In this document: positions 61,788-64,000 of the stretch, in pieces
Layout: each line of letters opens with the position of its first letter
Position numbering within the stretch: the stretch's first letter is position 1
Source of the DNA: Suillus spraguei
Lineage: Eukaryota > Basidiomycota > Agaricomycetes > Boletales > Suillaceae
NCBI GenBank assembly: GCA_016800925.1
Contig: JABCPU010000147.1
Location: 62,001 to 126,000, forward strand
DNA: 64,000 nt
Direction: 5' to 3'
Made by a program: the position numbers and the translations under genes
The notes under the pieces: generated by a model
Database searches by the model: none
The model's input: the letters and a program-made list of their open reading frames with translations, nothing else
Told to the model about the DNA's origin: nothing

Positions 61788-64000
61788 ATGGCGCAACCTA
61801 TTCCTATTACCACTCCTATTCGAGTGTTCGAAGACCACACACACACAATTCACGCAGTCGCACATGTTCCCTATAGTCAACAAATGGTCAGTGCCTCCGA
61901 AGACGGGCTGATTCGTCTGTGGGACATGAAGACGGCTCAAGTTTTGAAGAAAATGGAAGGGCACACCGGTGAGGTCATGGGATTGAGGGTATCACGAGAT
62001 GGGCAAATGATAGTTACTAGTGACGAGCACGGAGAGCTCATCGCCTGGCAGGCAAAAACTGGGGAGTCTCTCACTAAACCTATCAAAGCCCACGGTAGTG
62101 CAGTCCGCTCGCTGGACTTTTCACCGGACGATGCGTTCGTCGTCACTGCGTCGTCAGCAGCAAATCACCAAAAGGTCAAGTTTTGGAACACAAAGACATG
62201 GGCGCAATACCCCGGAAATTACGACTGCGGCAGTACTGTCCGCTGCGTTCGGTATGTGCGGTCTGGCTCATATATGCTTGCAGTTGCAACAGACCAAGAT
62301 ATCCAAATCTACCTTGGCGAGAAACTGCAAAAGAAGTTCAAAGGTCACAGTCACGGTACATTATCACTTGCCTGGTTTCCTGATAAAACCCGCCTTCTTT
62401 CTGGGGGAGACGACCATGATCCTACCATAAGGGAGTGGGACACGTCGAATTGGATCCAGGTCGGTATTCCCTGGACAGGCCACACATACAAAGTCAATTC
62501 TATCGCCATCAATTCTGCAGGCACGCATGCAGTTTCCGCCTCTAGCGACAACTCTGTTCGTCTCTGGCAGCTCTCCGATAGACAAACTGTTGCCATCTTC
62601 CAACACACTTCTTCTGTCGTTTGCGCAACCTTCTCCGCAGATGGCGCACATATCCTTAGCGGAGGGTATGATAAAAAAATCACAGAGTGGGCGGCACCCG
62701 AGGGTATTATGCCAGCAAACTATGCTTGGGTGAACGAAAAGGTAAATTTCGGTCGGTTTACCTTGCTCTTGTTATCTCATCTTACATCTTTTTGTCAAGG
62801 TCCTACAACCTGCGCCAAAGGTAATTTCCAATTACACAAGTACATGTTCTCTATCTCATCATCCTCATTTCTACCCAAAAGGTTGTAGAATATACATATA
62901 ATTCATTGAGAAGCTCCGATGTCAAGCCTCTGCAGCTAGTTCCGATAATCGCAGACCACGATTCTAAGTTTCAGCAAGCAGTTTTGACGACCGCAAGCCA
63001 CGATTCCAAGCTTCAGCAAGCAGTTTCGGGCGACCGCAAGCCACGATTTCAAGTCTCAGGAAGCAGTTTCGACGACCGCAAGCCACGATTTCAAGTCTCG
63101 GGAAGCAGTTTCAGCGACCGCAAGCCATGATTTCAAGTCTCGGGAAGCAGTTTCGGCGACCGCAAGCCACGATTTCAAGTCTCAGGAAGCAGTTTCGACG
63201 ACCGCAAGCCACGATTTCAAGTCTCAGGAAGCAGTTTCGACGACCGCAAGCCATGATTTTAAGTCTCAGAAAGCAGTTTCGACACCGCAAGCTATGATTT
63301 CAAGTCTCAGGAAGCAGTTTCGACGACCGCAGGTCATGATCACAAGTGTCAGCAAGCGGTTTCTACGGCCGCAGTCTCCGATTCAAAGTCCCTGCAATCA
63401 TCTTCGACCGTCCAGTCTGTATTGAGTGAACAGTCCGTTTCCAAGGCTGGACAATCTGTCACTAAATCGGAGCTATCTGCGGCTAAGTCTGCCACCATTT
63501 TGGAGCAGTCTGTTACCAAGTCTGAGCTGGTTGTTTCACAGGTATGATTTTATCCTGTTTATATGGCGCTATTTGAGCTTTTTTCACGCAGGGACTTGCC
63601 ATCAACACGACTGAGCTCCTCGCTATCACCAAGCGTACTGCATCCATCACGGAGGACCTGTCTATCGCTGAAAAGGTCCTCACTAAAGAGATTACCGCCG
63701 ATGCCAAGAACTTCGCCTCCCATGCCAACCGCTCTTTCGTTATGGCACGCAAACTCGAGTGGAACCGTGCGCTTCAGGATGCAAACAAGGTGAAAATGAT
63801 CTATCGCTCCTTGCTTAAAATTCCACTGACTCGATGCTCGCACAGTCCCTTGCCATACGGACGTCGTTGGCTGGTTATGTCGCCAAAGGTATCGCCCTCT
63901 GTGGACAACAGCATATCGAAGACGCGAGGATGACATTTGACCTGGGGTTTACGCTCACGGAGGGAAATATGGATGCTACTTGGTTCCTTTGCTTAATCAA
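61788..64000 (+). CDS. WD40 - 14-residue repeat - TPR protein, right copy, partial
   Basis: The WD40 exon is intact from M-A-Q-P-I-P-I-T-T-P. It has repeats ending S-E-D-G-L-I-R-L-W-D, S-R-D-G-Q-M-I-V-T-S-D, V-K-F-W-N-T-K, P-T-I-R-E-W-D and S-S-D-N-S-V-R-L-W, followed by W-V-N-E-K. A GTAAAT..GTCAAG intron leads to a 21-nt exon (V-L-Q-P-A-P-K). A second intron leads to V-V-E-Y and the 14-residue repeats, then a Ser-rich segment (S-V-S-K-A-G-Q-S-V-T-K). After GTATGA..CGCAG the TPR part begins (E-L-L-A-I-T-K-R-T-A), and it runs off the window. An extra G near 63028 and a missing G near 63282 put about 250 nt of the repeat array out of frame, the second restoring the first. Function is unknown; WD40 and TPR both mediate protein contacts, so a scaffold is likely. 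Confidence 0.72.
62960..63400 (+). repeat. 42-bp coding minisatellite, about 10 units
   Basis: The first two units are of the H-D-S-K-L-Q-Q-A-V type that dominates the left arm. The rest are S-H-D-F-K-S-Q/R-E-A-V-S-T-T-A. The array is about half as long as the left one. Confidence 0.85.

Larger units (their letters stand above)
60135..64000. repeat. right arm of large imperfect inverted duplication, cut by window end
   Basis: Matches the left arm in reverse complement from an inner boundary near CGACTGAACAGGAACT (60144-60159; left counterpart near 56105-56120) outward through the MITE-like element, promoter, WD40, repeat and TPR exons. The gene is still open at 64000, so the arm continues past the window; from the left arm about 1 kb more is expected. 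Confidence 0.85.

Overview
The window looks like nuclear DNA of a filamentous basidiomycete, most likely an agaricomycete mushroom. Genes are split by many short introns of about 45-60 nt with GT(A/G)NGT donors. Several proteins are of characteristic basidiomycete type, including F-box-like proteins, a very long-tailed SET methyltransferase, a GH20 exo-hexosaminidase and a WD40/TPR mosaic. I see no bacterial operon features, rRNA, convincing tRNA or CRISPR. All calls come from reading conserved motifs across splice junctions; nothing was searched in a database.

Layout. 0-4 kb is gene-poor, with a decayed MFS-transporter tail. 4-20 kb holds a small single-pass membrane protein, a coiled-coil protein of unknown function, a Clr4/SUV39-like SET methyltransferase, a secreted beta-N-acetylhexosaminidase (GH20) and a long WDR7/rabconnectin-3-beta-like WD40 protein. 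20-36 kb holds an F-box-like protein divergent from EB1, an intracellular-type GH15 enzyme, a monocarboxylate-permease-like MFS transporter, a basic nucleolar-type protein, the CAAX protease Rce1, and ATP synthase subunit f. 36-40 kb is nearly empty. 40-50 kb holds AFG2/Drg1 (tandem AAA ATPase), a palindromic E-box/CRE promoter, an unrecognised multi-exon gene, KTI12 and a second F-box-like gene. From 51 kb to the end there is a large imperfect inverted duplication. Its arms each carry a WD40 - (14-residue repeat)n - TPR gene and a MITE-like element with matching terminal inverted repeats, around a spacer of about 4 kb containing a conserved mitochondrial-type membrane protein gene.

Most genes are unrelated housekeeping functions: translation and ribosome maturation (AFG2, KTI12, the nucleolar-type protein), membrane traffic and V-ATPase (WDR7-like), prenyl-protein processing (Rce1), respiration (subunit f), microtubules (EB1) and heterochromatin (SET). 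No pathway cluster is evident.

The most unusual features are four. The GH15 gene is cut into a run of microexons of 9-31 nt around its active site. GC-AG introns occur in at least five conserved genes. The tandem-repeat array has expanded independently in the two arms of the inverted duplication. Finally, single-base frameshifts recur, mostly at short homopolymers, in otherwise conserved exons, which suggests consensus-sequence error more than gene decay.
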